This document shows positions 1 to 10,305 of a stretch of DNA of 64,000 bases, piece after piece. Source of the stretch: Timema cristinae (taxonomy: Eukaryota; Arthropoda; Insecta; Phasmatodea; Timematidae). The stretch is taken from assembly GCA_039000515.1 (NCBI GenBank), contig JBCFYV010000024.1, forward strand, positions 44,134,019 to 44,198,018. Reading direction: 5' to 3'. The translations under genes were made by a program, and so were the position numbers. Position 1 is the stretch's first letter; each line of letters starts with the position of its first letter. The notes under the pieces are model-generated. The model saw nothing but the letters and a program-made list of their open reading frames with translations, did no database searches and was not told the origin of the DNA.

Positions 1-872
1 ATACACTTGTTGAAAACTTAATTATTATAAAAAAAAGATGTTATAATTTTTCAAATATATATAAATTTTTCCAAAGGGGTGTTTGGGGATTGTTTAACAC
101 TGTAGGCAGATTATATTTGTTATTTTAGATATATATTATATAAGGGTGGTTTACTAAAAACGTGAGTTTTGAATTTTTTTATTTTTTCGAATATTGTATC
201 AACGATTTTGTTCGAATAGTTTATTTAGGAGTACTTCGAATAACACCTAAAATTGAATTTCCATTTACTAAAAGCAGTTTAAACAATAAATGATTACCAA
301 ACTCTATCAAGCGATGTTTTGATACAATTTGTTTAGGTTATCTAATAATGTGAGTCACTTTTTACTTCGTCACCTTTTACAGGAAAACTCATCTTTATAA
401 TAATTGTCTCTAACAAAAGTTGAAATTTATTTTTTTATTTTTCAATTTTTTTTCTAAGTGTGACGTTTATTATAATTAAGAAACTATCATTATAAATTAA
501 TGAATTATAACTATAAATAATGAAACTCAAGTATTTTAAATATATACCCCAATTAAAAAATCAACAATTAAGTTTAAAAAATTGTTCCGTTATAAGAGAA
601 ATTTTATCTACAAATTTACAAATAATTGATATAATTTATAATGTATAAACATTAATTTTTTTAAATATTGATTCAAATATCTAAACAAGTCTTAATTAAA
701 CACATTTAAAATATCTTATAAACATGTTCTTCTATTTTAAGAATTTGGTTAAATTATCCACAAATATATTATGTTTATGATATTAAAATAGTATTAATTT
801 TTAATTCATTACACAAAAATTATATAAAAATTAATACATAAATAAAAAACATTTTATAGGAAGATGAATGAA
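1..872. other. AT-rich DNA without recognisable features
   Basis: Very AT-rich sequence with frequent stops in all frames. I see no SINE head or tail, no terminal inverted repeat and no splice-bounded open frame of any length. Confidence 0.6.
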
Positions 873-876
873 TTAA

Positions 877-1259
877 GGTGGGGATGTAGGACATTTAAGT
901 AAAGGCTAGTGTTTTTGCAGTTTTTATAGCAAAACATTTTATTTGTCAAATAATATAAAATATTGCTTCTACAAAACATTGGGTTTAATTTTCTTCATAG
1001 GGTGACACAAACCGTTATTGAATATATGTCATAAGCATAGGGATATTTGTTGAGAAACTTTTTAAATGAAAATAAAAGTTTTCATTAAATCCTAGGACAC
1101 CTTTGAAAGATATTCAAGAACTGTTGAGATTACGATGGGAAGAAAATTAAACTCTTATGTTTCTACTGGAGTAATATTTGATTTATTTTGTTCAAAAAGA
1201 GTTTTGCTGTAAAAATATTAAAAAAACTGACATTTTCTCGCGTCCGTTACATTCCCACC
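877..1259. mobile_element. MITE-P copy 1, TTAA-flanked foldback MITE
   Basis: A 383-bp non-autonomous element flanked on both sides by TTAA (873-876 and 1260-1263). The ends are GGTGGGGATGTA and its near inverse. The interior also folds back: the stretch around 965-1020 is close to the reverse complement of 1105-1180. TTAA duplication is typical of the piggyBac and Sola3/Kolobok groups. The GG-starting end is not the usual piggyBac CCY end, so the superfamily is open. There is no coding capacity. Two more copies are at 32816 and 54336. Confidence 0.8.
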
Positions 1260-1263
1260 TTAA

Positions 1264-2185
1264 TATAATTTGACTTACACATTACTTCTATAATTAAATA
1301 AACTTCCTTTACACTTGCATCATATTTACTAGCTACTCTCAAGTAAGGTAAACTTTTAAAACTATACTCCCTAAAGTTTGTTCGACATAAAGGGAAGAGT
1401 CCACAAATTCGACCGTGTCAAGTTCGAATCTCGTAAGAGTAAAGTGTCAACTTATAACTCTGCTATATTGTATGTTTCAATCTTGATAGCGCCCTGGGTG
1501 CAACTCTTCTCTCTACACTTGTAAATGTTGGTTAGAAACTCACTTTGAACTTCATCACCCTCCGAAACTGTGACTTTGCTCGTTACAAGATGTTTCCTGT
1601 TCACACCTTGACTCCCTATCAAATAGAGTTGTCACTTAAAATAGGGATAGAATGAGATGTGACGTCAACAAATCAGTTTGGTTCCCCTTTCTAAACAACC
1701 TCGTCGCTCATAAGGTACTCATAAGCTAATTAAAATTAACCTTTATAATACCTTGATACACAAATCTGTCATACGACCAATTTACCTAATGAGGGGATTT
1801 CACGTAACCAAAATAATTGTTGACAACTTTTCTTAGACAGCCCCAAAACTGTGACAACACAGTTTTAATCCTCTTACGTATAACACCTTCCAACTATTTA
1901 AGAAGTGTCTCACTTTAGATTGATTGTTATTGAAGTCTATGTAACGCTTAATTAGTAGGCGGTGTGTGATACTATGAAATTTCAAAGTTGAACGTAAAAT
2001 CTCCTTAGCTTCTACTTGACATGTATTAAATATGTACTTATTAGAAAATCTTCCAAAAGGTTTTGTAACACCAATTACTGATTCAATTATATCTACAACG
2101 TAACGTAGGCATGGGTAAATTTAGATATGTTAGTATATTATGTTAAGCTTTTTCATATCATTTTATTTAACTGCACATAATTGAT
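1264..2185. other. Unrecognised sequence with a B-box-like fragment
   Basis: More balanced base composition than the flanks. Around 1415-1432 there is a B-box-like AAGTTCGAATCTC, probably a decayed SINE head. Nothing else is recognised and no long frame is open. Confidence 0.4.
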
Positions 2186-2199
2186 AATTTAAATATTAA

Positions 2200-2550
2200 T
2201 AATGAGCGTTTGTTCGAGATCATTTGTAGCCCAGTTTGTGGAAAGATTAGCCTGTACTGATGTACCGTTCGTTGCCCAGGGGACTCCTGAATGTACTAAT
2301 CATACATTCTTTCCGTGGATTCTCTTGACATGTCCCGATAATATGAGGTGATGGTGATGGTGATAGTGAGTGTGATTATGTGGAATCAGTAGAAACTCTT
2401 AAACCTAGCTTAAACCTAACTAACCAATCCTGATAAATCTTAGGGTAGTTCCCCTTTCGGTAAAAATACCCAAGGTACCAGCCGGGAATCGAACCTGGGA
2501 ACCCTAAGCTCATAGTCAGGTGCACTGGTCACTACACTATGGTGCCGATT
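2200..2550 (-). mobile_element. SINE-G, full length with 14-bp TSD
   Basis: Read on the minus strand it begins with a tRNA-like head (A-box-like TAGTGTAGTGACCAG, B box GGTTCGATTCC), then a body with short tandem ATC/GGT units, ending near GGGCTACAAATGATCTC. It is bounded by a perfect 14-bp duplication AATTTAAATATTAA at 2186-2199 and 2551-2564, the mark of LINE-driven retroposition. Other copies: 9867-10151 (+) and 62302-62651 (-). Confidence 0.85.
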
Positions 2551-2564
2551 AATTTAAATATTAA

Positions 2565-3174
2565 AAATAGTATTATCTTCGACCATGATTTGTATGTTTA
2601 GAGCTTCTATTCTTATTTAAAAAGTAATTTTCACATACTCTTAAAAATTATTAATTCTAAACAGGGCTGTTAAATCACTAAACTAAAAAAACTTAACAAA
2701 AAAAAAAAAAAAAAAAGGATAGCAAGACGCGGTGTTAAAAATAAAAATAAAATAAACCTCAACAAATTAACAGAAAGTGTCCTAACTACGTATTTTATTC
2801 TTGCGAAAGCGTTATAGTCATTTTCATAAAAATTCGTATCTATATTTAAATTCACGGTTGCTCTTTGTGTCGTGTTCCTCTAGAATAATTGCGTAATTAC
2901 AATGCGATGTTCCCTCACAGCTGGTTTGCCCTTCCTGCCCCATTATAATGCAAATATGTGTATTTCTACTCTCGTAAATTACAACTGAGCAAATAACTAT
3001 TTTCGTTTTAGAACCCATAGTGGCGGTAATAGTTGTTAATAGTTGTTTAACTACTAACAAAAATCATCAGCGTTCACTTAAATGCACACTTAACATTTTA
3101 ACGGTTTTGTTTTGTTTTAATATGTTTATAGATACTGGCTAAATAATATAAACATGTATTTAGTTTTTTTTTAT
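2565..3174. other. No gene seen
   Basis: Contains a poly-A run at 2697-2717. The two short minus frames here (61 and 78 codons) are low-complexity or unlike any family I know, and are not supported as genes. Confidence 0.4.
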
Positions 3175-3409
3175 CACCGCGTCTTATTACTTTTTCAGGT
3201 TTTAAGCATATAATTAAGATAATCATTTTAACGGGGTAAGGATGTGGAAGGAAGCATTTTAGAGGTTATCTACCTACATTTGCGTGGGAGGAGAGTTGGA
3301 AACCATTTAAGAAATACCACTCTTGGTAAACCCGGCAAGTATTCGAACCCCGACTTGGCCAGCGTAACAGTAGAGTGACAACTTAGACCATTCGACCACC
3401 GAAGTGGGT
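3175..3409 (-). mobile_element. SINE-A
   Basis: Minus-strand copy. The tail (CACCGCGTCTTATTA as written on +) is at the left; the tRNA-like head with the CACTTCGGTGG start and B-box region is at the right, near 3345-3409. It is moderately diverged from the clean reference copy at 34760-35031. Confidence 0.8.
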
Positions 3410-3499
3410 TTTAGGACTATTAAGCTGCAATAAAGTAAAAAAACCTCAAATACATATAAATATTAGTATTAAATTTATCTCTTTTTAATAATTTATAGG

Positions 3500-3797
3500 G
3501 TGACCTGGTGGTCTAGGGATAAGGTGTCGGACTTCTGTGTAGGGGGTCCGGGTTCAATCCTTGGTCCCGGCACAGATTTATCTGATTGCCAAACCCTTCC
3601 TTCACCTTTGACAAGACGTGTATTAATCACAACTTGTGAATGTGGGAAATGCCAGGCCTTCACCGTGGTTCGGATTCCACGTTAAACTGTAGGTCCTCCA
3701 TTTAATCTCACAATCAGCCTGCCATTACACATTAGCGCAAGTGCGTATAACCCGAACGGGTAGTAAGACGTGGTGATAATAATAATAGTAATAATAA
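3500..3797 (+). mobile_element. SINE-B, long subfamily
   Basis: The tRNA-like head has A-box GTGGTCTAGGG and B-box GGGTTCAATCC; a unique body follows, then the tail shared with SINE-A (AACCCGAACGGGTAGTAAGA) and an (ATA)n end. It carries the insertion GTGTATTAATCACA that marks the long subfamily, as do the copies at 33334 and 63867. The open frame at its start is only a translation of the SINE. Confidence 0.85.
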
Positions 3798-4693
3798 CAC
3801 AGATAAACACACGCGAATTTAATTTTAAATACCTCCATAAGATTCAGTCCTGCCACTAGAGAAAAAATTAAACGTAGTTTCTCAAAATAGCATTTACTTA
3901 AAACAGATTGAAAATCAAGGTTTATTAACGCCATATTTTCAATGAAAAGTAAAAAGGAAATGATTATACAATGGAGAACAAATACCTCTTATGCCTGAAG
4001 AACAGATGAAAAAACTATTTGAAAATGTAAATGTTAAAAAAACACCTCCAATTCACCCTTCTGACATTCCAACAACTTACCTCCCAGGTCATATTTGAAA
4101 ACCATTATATTGTACAGGCTTATATTTTTTTAAGTCAAACAATAAAAATACATTTTTCAACCTGCTTCTATGCTCTATACCAAACATTTCAAGCGTATGC
4201 TAATTATATTTTAATAGTTATATCACGGGGATTTAAACATATAACATGTTTAGGGGATAATGTTCACATGAAAGGGAACGAATTTTTTATAGGGGATTTA
4301 AAAACTATATCTCTTGGGAATACATTTTCCCATTATTGTAAACTATATAAGCCCATTTCTACAAATAGATTATAAAACTTCTAACAATATAATTCATATA
4401 ACTTATTGGGCATGGTTCTATGAGGCTTTTAAAGAACCATTATTAATATTAATTTGGTGAAATATATGTTTACATCTCAATATTAGAAAGTCAACCATTT
4501 TTCTCGTAGACATTAAAGCAACTTGCGAAATTATTATTATTACATAGATATTGAATCTATATGTCGAATTTGATAGCAGTATAGTAATGTTATGACCTAT
4601 GAATACATTAGGGTAGAACTAGTAACTTTCGTAAGTGCCGTAGTTTTATTTTATGACAGTAAATATACACTAAAAGTAATCAAATACATATTC
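3798..4693. other. No gene seen
   Basis: AT-rich spacer. A 114-codon plus frame (4031-4375) has unbiased, low-information residues and no recognisable motif. I do not regard it as coding. Confidence 0.4.
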
Positions 4694-4848
4694 ACACCCA
4701 CTTCGGTGGCTGCATGGTCTGACGCGCTACTCTCACAGAAGACTAGACCGTCGATGACGGTAAGATCGAGGTTCGAATCTTGATCGGATGTATTGAGGCT
4801 ATTTTTTCCAAAGAGTTTTCCTCTTTTCAAGCAAATGAGGGTACATTC

Positions 4849-4899
<51 letters not shown>

Positions 4900-4985
4900 C
4901 AACCTCCTTAATCCCTGAAAACAATAGCATATTTAGTACGTAAACGTATAATCCTAACGGTTAGTAAGATGCGGTGCTAAAAATA
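4694..4985 (+). mobile_element. SINE-A interrupted by a TA microsatellite
   Basis: Head CACTTCGGTGGCTGCATGG, B box AGGTTCGAATCTTG, and tail ending TAAGATGCGGTGCTAAA. The middle of the body is replaced by a long (TA)n tract, so the tail resumes only at about 4900. Confidence 0.8.
4850..4896. repeat. (TA)n microsatellite
   Basis: About 47 bp of nearly pure TA inside the SINE-A body. It translates as a meaningless YI repeat. Confidence 0.95.
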
Positions 4986-5409
4986 ATAAAATAAATCAAA
5001 TATACACATTAAAAAGTATGTACAAGGGATTATCAAAAATAATATTCAAAACACTTAAAACACTACTTCCTAAAAGAAACACTGTATATTTATAGGAATT
5101 TTTAACTTCAATGAAGCGTACGTTAAATATATTTTTCCGAATTGTGTTAGCAAGACAGACTGCAACCAGAATATTTGTAACTATTTTATTCCTTAGCCTT
5201 CCTCTTTGAACCTTTACTTCCTACTAAACTTCGCTCCGCTGCGCGCTCTGCTGCGCACTCCGCTAGTGTTTCATGCGTAGGACGCAAGACAAGCCAAGAG
5301 TACATACTGAAAAGGACCGTAACTGATTAAAGTACTCTTGCAAACAATGGAAGAAAATGAATAGTGATTTAAGAGTGACAAACATCAACTTTTTTTTTTA
5401 ATGGCTTAA
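4986..5409. other. Spacer with a small CG-rich cluster
   Basis: Around 5230-5265 is a short CG-rich imperfect repeat (CTCCGCTGCGCGCTCTGCTG followed by GCGCACTCCGC), unusual against the AT-rich background. No gene is recognised. Confidence 0.35.
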
Positions 5410-5640
5410 TCTAACTCTTTGGCTTAGTCGGTAGCCTGTCTGCCTATTGATCTAAGGGACCCGGGATTGATTTCTGGCAGGGCTGAGAAATCTATCATGG
5501 GGTAAATGGGGGTTTCCTACTTCACATTGATTAATTAACGGCCGGGGGACTTTCTGTTGTATCTGTTATAGATTTAAGTTAGCTTATAAGTCATGTACTG
5601 ATAGAATCAGTTGATTGTAGCTCAAATAAAAACATAAAAC
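5410..5640 (+). mobile_element. SINE-E
   Basis: tRNA-like head with A-box TGGCTTAGTCGGTAG and a degenerate B box (CGGGATTGATTTC), then a body, then a tail GTACTGATAGAATCAGTTG that matches the 37706 and 28251 copies. Confidence 0.75.
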
Positions 5641-5719
5641 ATACCTAAATCAATTTTTCCAAGTTTGTTAACTTTACATCATGTATCTGTTTGGATTATA
5701 CGGATATATATTATATATA

Positions 5720-5815
5720 AAATAGTCAAGGGCTATGGAGGAGGCAGGTAGAATTTAGATAAAATATACCCAAACTTGCATGGAAGGAGTAGGGGAAACA
5801 ATTTAGGGGAGTACC
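5720..5815 (-). mobile_element. SINE-A fragment
   Basis: A decayed middle part of SINE-A on the minus strand (ACTTGCATGGAAGGAGTAGG corresponds to the TTTGCGTGGAGGGAGAGTGG of good copies). Confidence 0.5.
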
Positions 5816-6147
5816 CAATCTTATAATGTCACGTTATTCTATTCGTTAGGGTTTAACATATTGTTAAGAGTTAATGACTGACACTTTTGATTTTACAATG
5901 CTCGGTTAGCGTTAACTTCCTCGTAAAAAGTGCTTGTAAATCCAAAGCAAACTCTTAACTCTTGGCTAGAATATATAACGACCACATTATCTTAATAACA
6001 TTCCGCCATATTTTTTATATGACGATTGTTATTATTCAAGTAAGATTACATTTTTATCTTTGAAATTAATTAACGATTATTTATGAATTCTCTTGGTTTT
6101 TAATTTTGTCCACCTCTGATTAAAAAAGTGGTTCATAATGTTTACAT

Positions 6148-6352
6148 CTACTTCGGTGGCCGCATGGTCCAAGGCGCTACTCTTGTACTATATTAGACCG
6201 TCGAAGATGGGTAGATACGAGGGTGGATTTCCTAAATGGTTTACACTCTTACCCTGAAAATGTGGATAAACTTCTTCTAAATTCAACCTGCTCATACATA
6301 ATTATATTGTAATTAGGCGAATAACCCAGATGGGTAGTAAGACGAGCCGGTA
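6148..6352 (+). mobile_element. SINE-A
   Basis: Head CTTCGGTGGCCGCATGGTCC is intact, the B box is damaged and the body shortened. The tail GATGGGTAGTAAGACGAGCC is followed by poly-A. Confidence 0.75.
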
Positions 6353-6439
6353 AAAAAAAAGTTTGAGTTGTTATTTATTTAAAATAAAGTTCATGGTCAA
6401 CTCGTTAGTTCTAGATTTTTTTTATTCCTAGGCTTGTGA

Positions 6440-6630
6440 TATTGGCTGCATGGATAGCATGCTTGACACTAATTAAGAAACCCATTGAAACGTTACTCTA
6501 TTTTCTATGATCTTGTTTAGACTTTTGTTTGTAAGCAAATGGTGGTGCATTCCATTTTACTCATATCACCCTTGTCCTTGACACATTATTGTAATTGAAA
6601 TTCTAGACGGGCAATAAATAAGAAGTTGTG
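6440..6630 (+). mobile_element. Degraded SINE-A
   Basis: Only a head remnant (TTGGCTGCATGGATAGCATG) and a tail remnant (GACGGGCAATAAATAAGAAG) can be aligned. The order and spacing agree with SINE-A. Confidence 0.4.
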
Positions 6631-6977
6631 CAAACAAAGTTGCTATTATATTATTACTCATTTCCTTGTTCTCCCTTTTCTTATACATCTTTATTAAAAA
6701 CTGTAGGTTTAAAGTTTATAATATATGTTTACGTTTAATTTGTACTACTGTTATTATATCATTACAGTATAAGTATGATTTTAAATAGTTTTATTTCATC
6801 CCAAACTTTACCATTATATGGTTTCATATTTAAATTTAAATGTATCGCTTGGAGTTAGAACCAAGGACACCTTTAACTGTAAGACAAACAGTAGAAAGTT
6901 GGATCCAAAAAATAAATAATATACTTATTCTATGGCATCAGGAACTCAAAAGTTCATTACTCCACTTACAAAATACG

Positions 6978-7262
6978 CCATCTATCCTTATCTGAAGTTA
7001 GTTCTATCCAGTCCACCTCATTATACCCTATCCCTATCTTGAGCTAGTTCTATCCAAACCACCCCATTACATCATATCTCTATCTTAAGCTAGTTATATC
7101 CAGTCCACCTCATCACACCCTATCCCTGCTAGTTCTATCCAATACACCTCATTACACTCTATCCCTATATTGAGATAGTTCTATTCAGCCCACCCCATTA
7201 CAACCTATCCAGATATTTAGATAATTCTATCCAGTCCACCTCATTATATTTTATCGCTTTCA
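6978..7262 (+). repeat. 46-bp minisatellite, about 6 units
   Basis: TAGTTCTATCC or a close variant begins units at 6999, 7045, 7091, 7130, 7176 and 7222: a 46-bp period with one unit shortened to 39 bp. Each unit continues with a CCACCTCATTA-type segment and a CCCTATCCCTATCTTGAG-type segment. The same unit occurs twice, inverted, at 30108-30199. Confidence 0.9.
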
Positions 7263-8691
7263 GGTTCATTTTAATGTTATCATATAATGCTGTCATTATC
7301 TAAAATATGTAACTAGATTATTATTAAAACAGAAATGATACTAATTTTCAAAGTGATAATCTTATATCATCTGATTTGTTGTATGAATATATGAAAGTAT
7401 ATTTTGTGATTATCAGTTATAGTAAAACTACTGTATGATCTTTTAACTTTGTGTGTGTGTGTGTGTGTGGGTTAACATTGGTATTTAATGATTTATTTGA
7501 TCTAAATATGTTTTTAGTTATTTATACTGTTTAGCAAAATTGGCTCCTGTAGTTAACACGGCTTCACATATAGATGTGTGAAAGTAGTTTTAGTAACTAT
7601 TGCAACTGTCAAATACTGTTCTTCCTACCACGTTCATAATAATATACCCAACGTCTAATGGCAGGCACCAATACCATACGTGTGCCTCTCCAAATAGGGT
7701 GTATTATGTCACGTATTTTATCAAACGCTCAACAGGGTGCCCAGTAGTTTTTAAGTACTCTCTCTTTCTTTCGCTCTACCCCTCCTGACTCGTGACACAG
7801 GAGGCCTTAGCTCAAATACTTGTCGGGTGAAATGCATGGAATTTCTGGATTCTTGTTAAAACTAAATCATTGACGTTGCTTACTTAAGGCTTCTCAAACG
7901 AGATTATCATAAAAGGAAAGCATATAATCCTAAGAATCAATAATAGAGGCCGCAGTAGAAATTAATCTAAAGGGGAGAAGAAAAGGGTTCTTATAACATG
8001 GAGGTGATATACTCACAAGGACAGTTTTAGAGATAAATTATATTTGGAAAATCACTCCCAAAGTATCCTGTCAAGATTTGAAATTTGAACTACCCGTCAG
8101 AGGTAATCGTGCTGTTGTTTAATTTTTAAACTCTGTTGGTTGGTTTATAAGTCTTGTTTGTTAATTTGTAAATCTTTTATTTTTGAAAAGTGCTCGCTAT
8201 AAATACTCAAACAAACAAAATCAAAGTGAAAACAGAAAAAAACACACACCATAAACATTAAAACCTTAACTCTTGTAAGCCATAATATCTTCATAGTCTT
8301 TCTTGAACCGCCTTTCCCTTACGTTTTCATCTAAAAACGCTCTTAAGGTCGTTTTGACAGTTTGAGGAGCTCTTATGATTCACGGCAGACCTTATGATAT
8401 ACTCTTGGAACACTTAACAGAAACTTGCTCCTTCTCTGAATGAGGTCATTTAAAACACTCGGAGCGTCACATTATTATCATAAATAATATACTACTTTAA
8501 AGAGATGTATGATATAGTACGTCATTTTAAATACGCTTCTTTTGCCTACATAAGTCTATGACAGTGTTTTATTTTATCATTTAAAAACACTTTAAGGTAA
8601 TAAAAAGGTTATATATATATAATATTATATAAAAAACCTTTTTAAAGTCATCGTTCATTTTTGTATACATATAATTCTTAAGCTTATTTGA

Positions 8692-8694
<3 letters not shown>
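7263..8694. other. No gene seen; (TG)n tract
   Basis: Includes a (TG)n microsatellite at 7449-7469. The rest is AT-rich, with no SINE or transposon end that I recognise. The 62-codon frame at 7600-7788 shows no family motif. Confidence 0.4.

Positions 8695-8773
<79 letters not shown>
8695..8773. repeat. Compound (TA)n(CA)n microsatellite
   Basis: Nearly uninterrupted TA to about 8751, then CA to 8773. Confidence 0.95.
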
Positions 8774-9229
8774 TTTCCCATACTTTCGGTAGAGAGGTAA
8801 ATCTATATACTGGAAGCCTGGGTGTTGTATATATAATTATATATATATTTATTCCAGAATATATTTTTTTAATAAATGTGTTTTAAGTGCTAATAAACTT
8901 CACAGTTCACACTATGCAAATATTTCACGTTTCTACATTTATAGAACTTGTTCAGAAACAAAAAAAAAGTTCATTTGTTTTAATTCACTTGTTGATTATT
9001 TTAACAATATGTAGGTATTTTACCATATAAGTGGAAAGTTGTTTGATTGGCTTGTTGATTATTGCACATAAAAATAGCTTAAAATATTTTGATGTAAATA
9101 GTAAAACATAAAATAGTAAAAAGCGACCAAGTTTAAAAACGGTGTTGAATAAAATAAGTGCTGTGGTATTTAACATGATTGTCATTCTATGTATAAATAC
9201 TATTTGTTAGTAATAACAACAAACTATGC
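8774..9229. other. No gene seen
   Basis: AT-rich. One 66-codon minus frame is leucine- and phenylalanine-rich by composition only. Confidence 0.4.
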
Positions 9230-9425
9230 TAATCGAATCGGTGGATTCTTGGAATAAACGTAAGGCTCATCAAGTCTGGGAGGTCGGGGTTAGAAATCCC
9301 GGCAGGCTGTATGTACTGAGTGTAGCTATTACTAAAATGTCTCAAATTCTCTTTTTCCACCCAAATGCGTTACACTTCCTTTATACCCTACTTTACTATA
9401 TCCTACTTAACCAACGTAAATAATA
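9230..9425 (+). mobile_element. Degraded SINE-A
   Basis: Head CGAATCGGTGGATTCTTGG, B-box relic GGGGTTAGAAATCCC, then TGTACTGAG and the CCACCCAAATGCGTTACACT body segment that marks SINE-A. The tail is lost. Confidence 0.6.
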
Positions 9426-9444
9426 TGCATGCATATATATCAAC

Positions 9445-9750
9445 TTCGACCATCTCTCTGGTTTGAGTCACTGGCTACAGATCTTGAGGTCCCGGGTTCA
9501 ATCCCTGGCGCTTACAGATTTTTATGTGAATCTGAAATGGGGTCAACTCAGAAATGTGAGAACAAATGTTGAGCTACTTGAATGAAAATAGTAGTGGCTC
9601 CCGTCTAGAAAAATGAGATTAACGGACGTGGGGTTCATTATGCTGACCATATTACGCCATTTATCCCCAGAAGTTGGCACTATCGTCGCCAACAGACGGT
9701 GCCCACTCATTCGGTATGTCTTTGTTGGCGGGCTGACATATTTTTTTAAT
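9445..9750 (+). mobile_element. SINE-C
   Basis: tRNA-like head with B box GGGTTCAATCCCTGG, then a body with GGGGTCAACTCAGAAATGTG, AGTAGTGGCTCCCGTCTAG and AGTTGGCACTATCGTCGCC, ending near GGGCTGACAT. It aligns throughout with 31807-32096 and 63261-63550. Confidence 0.8.
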
Positions 9751-9756
9751 ATACCA

Positions 9757-10305
9757 GCGTCGGTGGTCGAATTGTTTAGGTCGTCACTCTCTTAATATAC
9801 TGGATATCCGGTGCCGGGGAGAACTGTCCCGGCGAAGTGTATTTAGGGTGGTTTTTCCCTAAATTAGTCATCTTCATGGTAGAGTGGTCAGAGCCCCTGG
9901 ATAATTACTAAGAGTACTGGGAGATTTTTTCTCGAAAGGGGGATGGTTCCCAAGGTTACCAGGGTTTTGTTAGTTAGGCTTAATTTGGGTTAGGATCACC
10001 ATCGGGATATTAAAGAGCCTCCGCGGAAAGGAAGTACGATTAGCACATTCAGACGTATCCTGGACAATGGTACGTTAGTACCGGATAATATTTCCACAAA
10101 CTGGGCTCTACGAGTGATGTAACCCAGATCCTATATTATTATTATTAATTACTAAATTATTTTTCCACCCTACTGCCATGCAAATGCTGGTACACTTTCT
10201 TTAGATTCAACTGTACTCATCCTTACCACATTAACCTCTAATGATTGCGTAGTTAGTACATTTGCCTACGATCCAAACGTGTAGTAAAACGTGGAGCAAA
10301 AATTA
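9757..10305 (+). mobile_element. SINE-A split by a SINE-G
   Basis: Head and first body half are at 9757-9866 (GCGTCGGTGGTCG ... TTTTTCCCTAAATTA). The second half resumes at 10152 (CTAAATTATTTTTCCACCC) and runs to GTAGTAAAACGTGGAGCAAAA. The two parts are in register with uninterrupted SINE-A copies, so the SINE-G between them is an insertion. Confidence 0.8.
9867..10151 (+). mobile_element. SINE-G inserted in SINE-A
   Basis: Head TCATGGTAGAGTGGTCAGAG, body and 3' end GGGCTCTACGAGTGATGTAA plus an (ATT)n tail. The 8-bp CTAAATTA at 9859-9866 and 10152-10159 is the target duplication. The SINE-G therefore moved after this SINE-A copy landed. Confidence 0.85.

Noticed and set aside
4031..4375. 114-codon plus frame
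   Set aside because: No recognisable motif and AT-driven residue usage; single-exon chance frame more likely.
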